Assembly: GCF_000340565.2 (NCBI RefSeq)
Contig: NZ_CP007203.1
Span: forward strand, 1,573,373-1,637,372
Direction: 5' to 3'
DNA: 64,000 nt
DNA from: Nodularia spumigena CCY9414
GTDB lineage: Bacteria; Cyanobacteriota; Cyanobacteriia; Cyanobacteriales; Nostocaceae
Shown: positions 1 to 8,568 of the stretch, one piece after another
How the letters are laid out: every line of letters begins with the position of its first letter
Numbering within the stretch: the stretch's first letter is position 1
The notes under the pieces: model-generated
The model's database searches: none
What the model saw: the letters and a program-made list of their open reading frames with translations, nothing else
What the model was told of the DNA's origin: nothing
Made by a program: the position numbers and the translations under genes

Positions 1-202
1 AATTAAAACTTCTAACATACAACATTTTGTCCCTATTTTTAACTTTATTGCCTAAAAATATCCTTTTCAAAATAATTACAATTTTTTTTTCCGAGGTATT
101 GACAAGTACCGTTTAGAAATGCTAACTTTCAAATTGTGATGAAAAAACATTTTTCTCGTCACGCGAAGTAAATTTTGCGACAAATATACCAGGAGTAAAC
201 AC
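1..202 (+). promoter_or_regulatory. AT-rich leader and probable promoter of the gas vesicle cluster
   Basis: No gene is seen here. A TTGACA hexamer lies at 99-104, with only a weak -10 candidate (CTAACT, 122-127) about 17 bases further on. A good ribosome binding site, AGGAG, is at 191-195, seven bases before the gvpA ATG. The promoter assignment is inference and the transcription start is unknown. Confidence 0.4.
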
Positions 203-418
203 ATGGCAGTTGAAAAAACTAACTCTTCCTCCAGCTTGGCAGAAGTTATTGACAGAATCCTTGACAAAGGTATCGTTATTGACGCTTGGGTTCGTGTTTC
301 TTTAGTTGGTATCGAATTAATCGCTATTGAAGCTAGAATCGTAATCGCTTCAGTAGAAACCTACTTGAAATATGCAGAAGCAGTAGGTTTAACTCAGTCT
401 GCTGCAGTTCCTGCATAG
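203..418 (+). CDS. gvpA: Gas vesicle structural protein GvpA, copy 1
   Basis: This is the 71-residue major shell protein. It polymerises into the hydrophobic-faced ribs of the gas vesicle wall, which gives the cell buoyancy. The sequence has the whole conserved GvpA core: [13 protein letters not shown], then [12 protein letters not shown], then [18 protein letters not shown]. The ATG follows AGGAG by seven bases. It is the first gene of the cluster and is followed by a perfect hairpin and then a second copy. Copy 1 and copy 2 proteins differ only at residue 9 (Ser/Thr) and residue 61 (Val/Ile). The nucleotide differences are mostly at third positions, consistent with purifying selection on both copies. 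Confidence 0.98.
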   Translation: MAVEKTNSSSSLAEVIDRILDKGIVIDAWVRVSLVGIELIAIEARIVIASVETYLKYAEAVGLTQSAAVPA

Positions 419-437
419 TCACAATAAAATCCATTTT

Positions 438-474
438 TGTAGAATAACTATAACTTTATTGTAGTTATTCTACA
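438..474 (+). terminator. Perfect hairpin between the two gvpA genes
   Basis: A 13-bp perfect inverted repeat (TGTAGAATAACTA at 438-450, complement at 462-474) surrounds an 11-base loop. It lies 20 bases after the gvpA1 stop. No strong T-run follows, so it may act as an attenuator or mRNA stabiliser, making gvpA1 message more abundant than downstream message. That role is inference. Confidence 0.5.
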
Positions 475-545
475 TTATTAGGCATTTTCAAAATTTTAAA
501 AAGCTTGATAGCTAACGGTTCCAAGGGATTGTAAGGTACAAACAT

Positions 546-761
546 ATGGCAGTTGAAAAAACTAACTCTACCTCCAGCTTGGCAGAAGTTATTGATAGAA
601 TACTTGACAAAGGTATTGTCATCGATGCTTGGGTTCGTGTTTCTTTAGTTGGTATTGAATTAATCGCTATTGAAGCTAGAATCGTCATTGCGTCTGTAGA
701 AACTTACCTGAAATATGCAGAAGCAATAGGACTCACTCAGTCTGCTGCAGTTCCTGCCTAA
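546..761 (+). CDS. gvpA: Gas vesicle structural protein GvpA, copy 2
   Basis: This second 71-residue GvpA is almost identical to the upstream copy and presumably builds the same ribs. The full conserved core is present and the C-terminus, TQSAAVPA, is the same. A purine-rich AAGG motif precedes the ATG. The two tandem copies probably raise the dose of the main shell protein. Third-position differences show the duplication is not very recent, yet the proteins have stayed the same. Confidence 0.98.
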   Translation: MAVEKTNSTSSLAEVIDRILDKGIVIDAWVRVSLVGIELIAIEARIVIASVETYLKYAEAIGLTQSAAVPA

Positions 762-806
762 TTATCAAATGGTTAAGACCACTTTATCATTATTCAGGAG
801 AACTTC

Positions 807-1334
807 ATGTCTGCTTTGATGGAAAAAATCCGGGAAGAAAACCGGTCAATATTCGAGAATGTAAATAAATTTATTGATTGCACCAAGAGTGCTCGCTTGG
901 CTCAAGGAAAAGCCCAAGCAGCAGAACTGCATCAGTTCCAACAAAAACTGCAGCAAGAAACTGAGCAGTTTTTAGCGACCACAGCTAAAGAACGTATTGC
1001 TCAAGGAAAAGCCCAAGCAGCAGAACTGCATCAGTTCCAACAAAACCTGCAGCAAGAAACTGAGCAGTTTTTAGCGACCACAGCTAAAGAACGTATTGCT
1101 CTGCAGCAAGAAACTGAGCAGTTTTTAGCGACCACAGCTAAAGAACGTATTGCTCAAGGAAAAGCCCAAGCAGCAGAACTGCATCAGTTCCAACAAAACC
1201 TGCAGCAAGAAACTGAGCAGTTTTTAGCCACCACAGCTCAAGAACGTATTGCTAAGGCCAAAGCCCAAGCAGCAGAACTGCGTCAATTCCGTCAGGATTT
1301 GTTTATGAGTGTTATTGGTGGATCTGGACTTTAA
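807..1334 (+). CDS. gvpC: Gas vesicle outer-surface stiffening protein GvpC
   Basis: GvpC coats the outside of the vesicle ribs and strengthens them against collapse. This 175-residue protein has a 32-residue N-terminal segment starting MSALMEKIREENRSIF, followed by 33-residue repeats (QGKAQAAELHQFQQ... ending ATTAKERIA) and a short tail. An AGGAG ribosome site sits at 796-800. Two full repeats are followed by an 18-residue half repeat that lacks the first 15 residues, then a third full repeat and a final partial one. Repeat number and length are known to influence vesicle width and critical pressure in cyanobacteria. The shortened unit is therefore a functional variant candidate rather than a broken gene, because the frame is kept. 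Confidence 0.96.
   Translation: MSALMEKIREENRSIFENVNKFIDCTKSARLAQGKAQAAELHQFQQKLQQETEQFLATTAKERIAQGKAQAAELHQFQQNLQQETEQFLATTAKERIALQQETEQFLATTAKERIAQGKAQAAELHQFQQNLQQETEQFLATTAQERIAKAKAQAAELRQFRQDLFMSVIGGSGL
903..1331 (+). repeat. 99-bp GvpC-coding repeats with one truncated unit
   Basis: The units run 903-1001, 1002-1100, a shortened 54-bp unit at 1101-1154, 1155-1253, and a diverged terminal unit at 1254-1331. The full units are almost identical in DNA, which suggests recent recombination between them. The short unit lacks the first 45 bases. Confidence 0.9.
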
Positions 1335-1382
1335 TCAACATTCGTAATAAACATATCTCATCTGTTTCACAATTGGGCTAAA

Positions 1383-1436
1383 TAATTAACCCCTTTATCT
1401 TTCAGTTGCAAAACTGCTAATACAAGGGGTTAATTA
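1383..1436 (+). terminator. 13-bp perfect hairpin after gvpC
   Basis: TAATTAACCCCTT at 1383-1395 is exactly complementary to 1424-1436, with a 28-base loop. It begins 48 bases after the gvpC stop and could end or attenuate the gvpA-gvpC message before gvpN. No T-run follows, so termination is an inference. Confidence 0.5.
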
Positions 1437-1910
1437 ATAAAATTAAACTTGTGTTTCGAGACTTTAGTAAAATAGGCTTGTATCGCCAAACGAGTAATTC
1501 CAATATTTACTTAACGAATCAAGTCAATAGTGTTACTTAACTAGAGTTTTAGATTTATTTACCTTTATATAGTACCATAGAGAGGAGCTTTATCAGATTA
1601 AATCAATAATCGCACCTTAATTTCCTTCTGATTGAAGATCAAGATAGTTCCATGCTTTCTCAACTTATAACTGAGATTTGGATCACCAATCCTGGTTTGA
1701 GTTAGCGTCACAAATGTTAAGATCATGAAGTGAATACAAAAAATCAAAACCTAGCCTGGGACTTGGAAGACTAGACCGCTAGAAGAATTTGATATCACTA
1801 CACACCTTTAAAGTGCAAAGTGTCCCTTCGTAAATCCCAATTGACAGTAACACTTTAAATATTTCAGTCTATAGTTTTACACACCTTCAATTTATTACCA
1901 GCTTCAATTT
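1437..1910. other. Gene-free spacer between gvpC and gvpN
   Basis: No convincing gene is present. A TTGACA hexamer at 1841-1846 lacks a well-spaced -10. The length of the spacer, with the hairpin before it, suggests that gvpN may have its own promoter. No clear ribosome binding site is visible before the gvpN ATG. Confidence 0.4.
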
Positions 1911-2891
1911 ATGGCTATCACCAATACGAATCACAAAAGAGCAGTTATTCGTGTCCGTCCAGGACAATTTGTCATGACACCTTCGATTGAGAAAGTAGCA
2001 GCTAGAGCATTGCTTTATCTCAAATCAGGCTTTCCCGTTCACTTGCGAGGACCTGCGGGAACAGGTAAAACAACTTTAGCACTCCACATAGCACACTGTA
2101 TCGAGAGCCCAGTAATGTTACTGTTTGGCGATGACGAATTCAAAAGTTCGGATTTGATTGGGAGTGAAACTGGTTATACCCGCAAGAAATTAGTGGATAA
2201 TTATATTCACAACGTCGTTAAAGTAGAAGACCAATTACAACAGAACTGGGTTGATTCTAGACTGATTTTGGCTTGTCGCGAAGGTTTTACATTAGTCTAT
2301 GATGAATTTAACCGTTCACGACCCGAAGTTAATAACGTTTTACTTTCAGCCTTAGAAGAAAAAATTATCAGCCTACCTCCTAGTAGTAATCAGCCAGAGT
2401 ATCTACACGTTCATCCGAAATTTCGCGCTATATTTACATCCAATCCCGAAGAGTACTGCGGAGTTCATTCAACCCAAGATGCTTTGATGGATAGGTTAGT
2501 AACTATTAATATGCCAGAACAAGATGAGATGACTCAAGGCGAAATATTAATTCAGAAAACAAACATATCTCGAGAATCTGCTTACTTAATAGTGCGGTTG
2601 GTAAAATCGTTCCGTCTGGCTATAGAAGCAGAGAAAACTTCAGGTTTACGGTCTTGTTTGATGATTGCTAAAGTATGTGCGGACAATAACATTCCAGCAG
2701 AAGTAGAAAATCCAGACTTTCAGGATATTGCTATCGATGTTCTGTGCAACCGCAGTAATTTAGCGATGAGCGAAGCGACCAATATTTTAATGGAATTACT
2801 TAGCCAGACTAGTTTACTAGCAGAACTTTCACAGCCAAAGACAGATTTAGAAAATACTTATCTTTTTGATAAAGAAGTTTACAATCACTAA
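1911..2891 (+). CDS. gvpN: Gas vesicle ATPase GvpN (MoxR-type AAA+)
   Basis: GvpN is a MoxR-family AAA+ ATPase needed for normal vesicle growth, probably acting on the growing rib with GvpJ and GvpK. The 326-residue protein shows Walker A GPAGTGKT at about 47-54, Walker [10 protein letters not shown] at about 128-136, and a sensor-1-like FTSNPEEY. Length and motif order are typical. The start is the ATG at 1911, directly in front of the conserved N-terminal region, although no strong ribosome site precedes it. It opens the second block of the cluster, followed by gvpJ after 148 bases. Confidence 0.96.
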   Translation: MAITNTNHKRAVIRVRPGQFVMTPSIEKVAARALLYLKSGFPVHLRGPAGTGKTTLALHIAHCIESPVMLLFGDDEFKSSDLIGSETGYTRKKLVDNYIHNVVKVEDQLQQNWVDSRLILACREGFTLVYDEFNRSRPEVNNVLLSALEEKIISLPPSSNQPEYLHVHPKFRAIFTSNPEEYCGVHSTQDALMDRLVTINMPEQDEMTQGEILIQKTNISRESAYLIVRLVKSFRLAIEAEKTSGLRSCLMIAKVCADNNIPAEVENPDFQDIAIDVLCNRSNLAMSEATNILMELLSQTSLLAELSQPKTDLENTYLFDKEVYNH

Positions 2892-3039
2892 ACTCATACC
2901 AAAAAGTCAAGTAATAACTAGAATTTTCAAAGACTTAGCTCCAGATTCCATCTAATACTAAAGGCTTCTGGTTCTTTGGAACACAAATTGTTTGTGAGCA
3001 AAATTATCGTCTTTATACTATTCAAGAGTTGAATTATTC

Positions 3040-3459
3040 GTGACTTCTACCCCCATACTACCAACACGTCATCAGACAAACTCAAGTCGAAATATTAACA
3101 CATCTACTCAAAGCTCAAACTTAGCGGACATTCTCGAAAGAGTGTTAGATAAGGGCGTTGTTATTGCTGGCGATATTTCTATATCTATCGCCTCAACGGA
3201 ACTTTTACATATTCGCATTCGCTTGTTAATTTCCTCCGTTGATAAAGCCAAGGAAATGGGTATTAATTGGTGGGAAAATGACCCTTATCTGAGCAGTAAA
3301 GCCCAACGATTAATTGAAGAAAATCAACAGCTTCAAAATCGCCTGGAGAGTCTAGAATCGGAAATAAATTTACTTAAGTCTGCGAGTATCCTAGAAGAAA
3401 CTCCATTAGGAGAGGATATTCAACATGATGTGGATACAAGTAACCAGGAAATTATTTGA
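3040..3459 (+). CDS. gvpJ: Gas vesicle protein GvpJ
   Basis: This is a GvpA-related minor vesicle protein thought to act in nucleation or at the tips. The 139-residue protein has a polar N-terminal stretch of about 27 residues. It then has a GvpA-like core (LADILERVLDKGVVIAGDISISIASTELL) and a C-terminal extension with a predicted coiled coil (QRLIEENQQLQNRLESLESE). The initiation codon is GTG at 3040. No in-frame ATG lies ahead of the conserved core, so GTG is the best start. It sits between gvpN and gvpK, the usual cyanobacterial order. Confidence 0.93.
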   Translation: MTSTPILPTRHQTNSSRNINTSTQSSNLADILERVLDKGVVIAGDISISIASTELLHIRIRLLISSVDKAKEMGINWWENDPYLSSKAQRLIEENQQLQNRLESLESEINLLKSASILEETPLGEDIQHDVDTSNQEII

Positions 3460-3608
3460 TCACGAGATTACCAGTTAGATGAGTAATTGGTTAAAATTTA
3501 TGTTTTAACCAGCGAAAGTCAAACAGACTGGGACGGTTAATAACTATTTAAAAATGACTGATTGAATTGCATTCAAAGAAACTGAAAGTTTAGGTTACAT
3601 TTATAGAA

Positions 3609-4073
3609 ATGGTTTGTAATCCATCGGAAGACTTTAAGGATTTACCAACCAAGGCTTCTAAAAATAAAGAAGCCGGTTTAGCTCCTTTATTATTGACTGT
3701 ATTAGAATTGCTGCGTCAACTAATGGAAGCGCAAGTAATTAGGCGCATGGAACAGGAGTTGCTGTGTGAATCTGATTTAGACCGAGCAGCCGAAAGTTTG
3801 CAAAAGTTAGAGTCACAAATTTTAGATTTTTGTCAGATATTTGAAATTGAGCCATCAGACCTCAATGTAAATTTAGGAGATTTTGGTAGTCTTTTACCTC
3901 CCTCTGGTTCTTATTATCCAGGGCAAACTAGCAATCAGGCTTCAGTGGTAGAGTTATTAGACCGGCTTTTAAATACTGGAGTTGTTGTAGACGGTGAGAT
4001 AGATATCGGTTTAGCTCAACTAGACCTGATTCATGCTAAGTTACGGTTAGTTTTGACCGCCAAAACAATGTAA
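3609..4073 (+). CDS. gvpK: Gas vesicle protein GvpK
   Basis: GvpK is a small accessory protein required for vesicle formation, with no known enzymatic activity. The 154-residue product contains the family core: LLLTVLELLRQLMEAQVIRRME, then a helical segment, then VVELLDRLLNTGVVVDGEIDIGLAQLDLIHAKLRLVL. The last part resembles the GvpA/GvpJ fold. It starts at an ATG and ends 44 bases before gvpF. Confidence 0.94.
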   Translation: MVCNPSEDFKDLPTKASKNKEAGLAPLLLTVLELLRQLMEAQVIRRMEQELLCESDLDRAAESLQKLESQILDFCQIFEIEPSDLNVNLGDFGSLLPPSGSYYPGQTSNQASVVELLDRLLNTGVVVDGEIDIGLAQLDLIHAKLRLVLTAKTM

Positions 4074-4117
4074 TCAAAAGTTATCAGTTGTAAGTTCCAA
4101 CTCAATGGGTTAAAATA

Positions 4118-4858
4118 GTGAATTTTGGTCTTTATTTGTATGGTATTTTCCCTGATATAATTCCTAGCTCTGTTTCTATTACAGGATTGGACGGGAAACC
4201 TGTTTATAGTCAAGTGGTTGATGGATTGACTTTTTTATATTCAGAAGCATCTAAAGAGAAATATTTGGCTTCTCGACGCAATTTATTAACTCATGAAAAA
4301 GTGTTAGAGGAGACAATGCAAGCAGGATTTCATGTCCTTCTTCCTCTCCAGTTCGGATTAGTTATTAAAGACTGGGACGCAATAACCACACAACTCATCG
4401 AACCATATAAAGAGCAATTGCACAACTTATTCCAAAAACTGGCCGGACAAAGAGAGGTGAGCGTTAAGATTTTTTGGGATAGCAAGTCTGAATTGCAAGC
4501 CATGATGGAATCTAATCTCGCTTTGAAACAGGAGCGTGACAATATGGAAGGTAGAAAATTAAGTATAGAGGAGGTGATTCACATTGGACAATTAATTGAA
4601 AGTAATTTATCCGCTCGCAAACAATCTGTGATTGAAGTTTTCTCTAATGAGCTAAATCCTTTAGCTACAGAGGTTATAGACGGTGAACTTATGACAGAGG
4701 ACATGATTTACAACACCGCATTTTTGATTCCTTGGGAAAGTGAATCTAAATTCGGTGAAATTGTAGAAGCAATTGATCTGAAATTTGGCGATCGCCTACG
4801 TATTCGCTACAACCATTTCACTGCTCCCTACACATTTGCACAACTGGCTGAACCATAG
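4118..4858 (+). CDS. gvpF: Gas vesicle protein GvpF (GvpF/L family)
   Basis: GvpF/L proteins are cytosolic assembly factors that bind GvpA. This 246-residue protein starts at GTG (4118), reading FGLYLYGIFPD, the normal family N-terminus. It continues with the family's HVLLPLQFGLV segment and ends YTFAQLAEP. Two ferredoxin-like subdomains joined by a helical region are known for the family. A second family member lies downstream at 5895 (gvpW), so the cluster carries two. No frame disruption is seen. Confidence 0.93.
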   Translation: MNFGLYLYGIFPDIIPSSVSITGLDGKPVYSQVVDGLTFLYSEASKEKYLASRRNLLTHEKVLEETMQAGFHVLLPLQFGLVIKDWDAITTQLIEPYKEQLHNLFQKLAGQREVSVKIFWDSKSELQAMMESNLALKQERDNMEGRKLSIEEVIHIGQLIESNLSARKQSVIEVFSNELNPLATEVIDGELMTEDMIYNTAFLIPWESESKFGEIVEAIDLKFGDRLRIRYNHFTAPYTFAQLAEP

Positions 4859-4938
4859 ACCCAATTGCAGTTATTTATTACCATCCCTCTTGTATGTAAG
4901 AATAGCTTTTAAAATGCAATATAAACTACCAAGGATTT

Positions 4939-5238
4939 ATGACTATGCTGATGAAACTTTTACTATCTCCAATCATGGGTCCAATCAATGGAGTTGTATG
5001 GATTGCAGAGAAAATTGAAGAGCGTGCTAATACCGAATTTGATGATCAAGAAAACTTGAACAAACAATTATTGACCCTGCAGCTTTCCCTAGACATGGGC
5101 GACATTACCGAAGAAGAGTATGACGCTCAAGAAGAAGAAATTCTTTTAAAACTCCAAGAATTGGAAGAAGAAGCCCGACTGGAAGCAGAATCTGAAGAAT
5201 ACGAAGCCTTGGAAGAACAAACTCAGGTGAGAGCATAG
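4939..5238 (+). CDS. gvpG: Gas vesicle protein GvpG
   Basis: GvpG is a small helical accessory protein found beside gvpF in nearly all clusters. The product is up to 99 residues. It opens with the family signature KLLLSPIMGPINGVVWIAEKI and continues as a long acidic helix rich in Glu and Leu. Three ATG codons (4939, 4945, 4951) could serve as start. The conserved N-terminus argues for 4945 or 4951, and the longest form is listed. It lies 80 bases after gvpF. Confidence 0.92.
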   Translation: MTMLMKLLLSPIMGPINGVVWIAEKIEERANTEFDDQENLNKQLLTLQLSLDMGDITEEEYDAQEEEILLKLQELEEEARLEAESEEYEALEEQTQVRA

Positions 5239-5295
5239 ACTTAACAAGATCAAGATCCAACCGGGAGTTGTCAAATTTTCGGCAATATGACCGAG

Positions 5296-5640
5296 TTAAT
5301 ATTCAATTTCCATAACATTGTAGTTATTAGATTGCACGGATTCAATAGACTCAACATATATATTTTCTTGAGAGCCTATATCTTGAGTATTTGTTAACTC
5401 AGAATCATTTTTACGCAGTTTCTTAATCGTTTTCTCGGTTTCTTCTATTTGGTGATTCAGGGTAGTTAAACGCCTGTTTAGTAAACTTGTTCGCTCTCTG
5501 ATGAAATATAGTTCCTTTTGAAGACGTTCCTTTTCAGTCACCATTTGATACAGTTCCAGTTTGCAGGATGCCTCGTTTTTCTTGCGAGGCATTGTACTAA
5601 TCTTATGTCTGATAACACTACGCTTAGGACTATTTTTCAT
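5296..5640 (-). CDS. gvpV: Probable gas vesicle protein GvpV, inverted in the cluster
   Basis: This 114-residue basic protein has a central coiled coil (about residues 30-80: YQMVTEKERLQKELYFIRERT and on). The front half contains the phrase MPRKKNEASCKLELYQ. From memory of Nostocales clusters, where gvpG is followed by gvpV and gvpW, position and sequence style both fit GvpV. It is transcribed against all other gvp genes and faces gvpG tail to tail. Because the family is poorly characterised, the name is moderately certain. The alternative is an unrelated coiled-coil protein. Confidence 0.62.
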   Translation of the reverse strand: MKNSPKRSVIRHKISTMPRKKNEASCKLELYQMVTEKERLQKELYFIRERTSLLNRRLTTLNHQIEETEKTIKKLRKNDSELTNTQDIGSQENIYVESIESVQSNNYNVMEIEY

Positions 5641-5885
5641 GAATAATGTTTGAATTGTTATTAATTACTAATTATAACTAACTAAGGTGTCATTGTAAAT
5701 CTTTAAAGAATATGTAAATATTTTCAGCAATACTTTAAATTAACTCTATAAGTCTTCAAAATCTGGCACTATCACCAAAAAACATCAAAATATGTTATAA
5801 TTTTTACCAAATCGAGGATGATAATTTAATATTATTACAATGTGGGAGCGGAAACTGAATTAGTTAAAATTATACAACTATCTAG
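5641..5885. promoter_or_regulatory. Divergent AT-rich region between gvpV-like gene and gvpW
   Basis: The two genes point away from each other across 245 very AT-rich bases, so promoters for both are expected here. I see no certain -35/-10 pair. A rightward promoter here would drive gvpW, the ArsA-like gene and the CDC48-like gene. Confidence 0.35.
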
Positions 5886-5894
5886 GTGCAGTAT

Positions 5895-6575
5895 ATGGAA
5901 TCAGAAAACCTCTATAGTTATGCCTTTTTAGAAACACCTAGCTTGCCCTTAATTTTACCACAAGGTGCTGCTAGTCAAGTAGTGCTGATTAAGAGTACTA
6001 ATCTTTCGGCTATTGTTGAGCCTGGAATATCTTTAGAGTCATTCCAAGATAATGAGCAGAAAATTATCGAGATGGCTTTATGCCATGACCGAGTTATTTG
6101 TGAGCTTTTCCAGCAGATTACAGTTTTACCCGTGCAGTTTGGAATATGCTTTAATTCTCAGAAAAATCTGCTCATTCACCTAGAATCAAATACCGAAAAA
6201 TATCGCCAGCAGCTACAAAAAATTCATGGTAAAACTGAATTTACTTTGAAATTGATTCCTGTAATACTAGAGGAAGTAGCACCAGTAAAGTCCAGGGGAA
6301 AAGATTACTTTTTAGCTAAAAAGCAACAGTATCAAAACCAAAAAGACTTTAGTCTTGCACAAGCAGCAGAAAAAGAGTATCTCATTGATTTAATAACCAC
6401 GACCAATAATTATCCTGTTGTTGTTCAAGAAAAAGAGCAAGAAGTAAGCATTCATATGCTGGTTAATATTGAAGATAGAAATTGCTTTTTAGAACAAACT
6501 TTAAATTGGCAAAAAGCTTGTCCTCGTTGGAATTTATTGTTAGGAGATTCTCTTCCTCCTTACCACTTTATTTAA
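5895..6575 (+). CDS. gvpW: Gas vesicle protein GvpW (GvpF/L family)
   Basis: This is the second GvpF/L-family protein of the cluster, of 226 residues. Family marks are the N-terminal YSYAFLE, the TVLPVQFGICF segment matching PLQFGLV in GvpF, and the terminal LGDSLPPYHF. The ATG at 5895 is chosen because AGG at 5884-5886 is correctly spaced from it. A GTG at 5886 would add three residues. It heads a run of three closely spaced plus-strand genes continuing into the ArsA-like ATPase. Confidence 0.85.
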   Translation: MESENLYSYAFLETPSLPLILPQGAASQVVLIKSTNLSAIVEPGISLESFQDNEQKIIEMALCHDRVICELFQQITVLPVQFGICFNSQKNLLIHLESNTEKYRQQLQKIHGKTEFTLKLIPVILEEVAPVKSRGKDYFLAKKQQYQNQKDFSLAQAAEKEYLIDLITTTNNYPVVVQEKEQEVSIHMLVNIEDRNCFLEQTLNWQKACPRWNLLLGDSLPPYHFI

Positions 6576-6617
6576 TTAAAGTTTATTTATTCTTTTCCTA
6601 ATTCTTTTAAATTTGTT

Positions 6618-8501
6618 ATGAAGCAGTACGACTCACTTAACTTAGTTATGTTTAGCGGCAAAGGCGGAGTTGGTAAAACTACTATCTCTTGCTGTTTTGC
6701 TCGTTACTGGGCGACAAAGTTTCCAGAAGAAAAAATCTTGTTACTTTCTACAGACCCAGCACATTCCTTAGGAGATATATTACTTTCAAAAGTCACAGAT
6801 GATGGTTCACAGGTAGAAGATTTACCTAATTTGAGTGTTCGAGCATTAGATGCTGAAAAACTATTAGTGGAATTTAGGGCTAAATATAGTCGATTATTAG
6901 AACTGCTAGTTGAGCGAGGGAGTTTAGCTGACGGAGAAGATTTAGCCCCGGTTTGGGAGCTAAATTGGCCAGGCTTAAATGAACTGATGGGATTGCTAGA
7001 AATTCAGCGTCTACTTTCAGAAAAAACCGTAGACCGGATAGTGCTTGATATGGCTCCTTCAGGTCATACATTAAATTTGTTGCAATTAGAAGATTTCTTC
7101 GATGTAATTTTAAATTCCTTTGAATTATTTCAACAAAAACATCGTGTGATCACAGAGAGTTTCAGAGGGAGCTATAAACCTGATGAAGTAGATGATTTTC
7201 TGGAGCATATGAAATCTCAATTAGCAGAAGGTAGACGACTGCTACAAGATGAGACATTTACAGGTTGCTTGGTAGTCACAATTGCTGAACCCATGTGTTT
7301 GTCCGAAACCGAGAGATTTTTAGATAATTTAAAAACTCTCAATATTCACTATACGGGAATTCTGATCAATCGCATCATCACAGATAGCGATATAAATACA
7401 GACCGCTATGCAGAACAACAAAATTTGACCGATAAATTCTTAAAAATTGCCGGCAATCAACCCGTTTTCATTGTACCACAACAAGCAAAAGAACCATTAG
7501 GTCCCTTGGCATTGGATGACCTGGCACGACAAATTCAAAAAATTGACAGTGTCGAACTTTCTGCCCCGCCAGCAATTCAATGGCCAAGTAGAATCCTCCC
7601 AAGCTTCAGTGACTTTGTAGCCGAAGGATGTCAACTAATTATTGTGGGGGGTAAAGGAGGAGTTGGTAAAACAACAGTTGCAGGAGCTTTAGGCTGGGGT
7701 TTAGCTAATCGTCATCCTCAACAAAAAATTCGGATAATCTCCATAGATCCTGCTCATTCCTTGGGCGATGCATTTGGACAAAAATTGGGACATCAAGCCT
7801 CATCATTGGCAACTAATTTGACCGGACAAGAAATTGATGCTGATGAAATATTAGATCAGTTTCGTACGGATTATCTTTGGGAATTAGCGGATATGATTAG
7901 TGGTGAAGGAACAGAAACTGATAGCACAATAGATATTGCTTATCTTCCGGGAGCTTGGCGACAGATTATGTCTCAAGCTTTACCCGGTATTGATGAGATA
8001 CTGTCCCTAATCACTATTATGGACTTATTGGATAGTAACCAGCAAGACTTGATTATTTTAGATACTGCTCCCACCGGTCATCTGCTACAATTTTTGGCAA
8101 TGCCATCTGCTTTAGGAGATTGGTTATCGTGGATATTTAAGTTATGGATAAAATACCAGAACGTTGTAGGTAGACTTGATTTAATTGGGCGGTTGCGGAA
8201 TTTACGTCAACAAGTTGTCCAAGCCCAAAAGAAATTAAAAAATCCAAAGCATACGCAATTTGTGGGAGTAATTCAGGCAGAAGATGCGATTATATCTGAA
8301 CATATACGCCTCACAGCATCCCTGAAAGATATGGGAATCCAACAACGTTATGTAGTTCAAAATCGCTATAGTCAAGAAATAGGAATTGACCCCGGCTTAT
8401 TTCCCGAACAAACAATCATCCGCTTACCCAATTTACCTAGATCAGTAGAACCAATTGCCCGTATTCAAGCAGCTGCAAATCTTTTATTTGACTTTGATTA
8501 A
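6618..8501 (+). CDS. Tandem ArsA/Get3-type ATPase linked to the gas vesicle locus
   Basis: The 627-residue protein is two ArsA/Get3 (SIMIBI) ATPase domains in one chain. Domain 1 has the deviant Walker A GKGGVGKTT (about 14-22), switch I STDPAHSLGD, and DMAPSGHT. Domain 2 has GGKGGVGKTT (about 343-352), SIDPAHSLGD and DTAPTGHL. Family members either energise arsenite export or, like Get3, carry hydrophobic membrane proteins. No arsB, arsR or arsC lies nearby and I do not see the ArsA cysteine triad pattern, so arsenite transport is unlikely. It begins 42 bases after gvpW and is followed after 67 bases by a CDC48-type ATPase. My inference is a chaperone role for hydrophobic gas vesicle proteins. 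Confidence 0.85.
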   Translation: MKQYDSLNLVMFSGKGGVGKTTISCCFARYWATKFPEEKILLLSTDPAHSLGDILLSKVTDDGSQVEDLPNLSVRALDAEKLLVEFRAKYSRLLELLVERGSLADGEDLAPVWELNWPGLNELMGLLEIQRLLSEKTVDRIVLDMAPSGHTLNLLQLEDFFDVILNSFELFQQKHRVITESFRGSYKPDEVDDFLEHMKSQLAEGRRLLQDETFTGCLVVTIAEPMCLSETERFLDNLKTLNIHYTGILINRIITDSDINTDRYAEQQNLTDKFLKIAGNQPVFIVPQQAKEPLGPLALDDLARQIQKIDSVELSAPPAIQWPSRILPSFSDFVAEGCQLIIVGGKGGVGKTTVAGALGWGLANRHPQQKIRIISIDPAHSLGDAFGQKLGHQASSLATNLTGQEIDADEILDQFRTDYLWELADMISGEGTETDSTIDIAYLPGAWRQIMSQALPGIDEILSLITIMDLLDSNQQDLIILDTAPTGHLLQFLAMPSALGDWLSWIFKLWIKYQNVVGRLDLIGRLRNLRQQVVQAQKKLKNPKHTQFVGVIQAEDAIISEHIRLTASLKDMGIQQRYVVQNRYSQEIGIDPGLFPEQTIIRLPNLPRSVEPIARIQAAANLLFDFD

Positions 8502-8568
8502 TCAATATCAAATTTCAGCTGTATGTAGCCTAAGATATATTTTCTCAATTCATTTCTCGAGGAATTTT

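Noticed and set aside
6618-8501. Arsenite efflux ATPase ArsA proper
   Set aside because: Two ArsA domains are present, but there are no ars neighbours and no recognisable metal-binding cysteine triad; the gas vesicle context fits a Get3-like role better.
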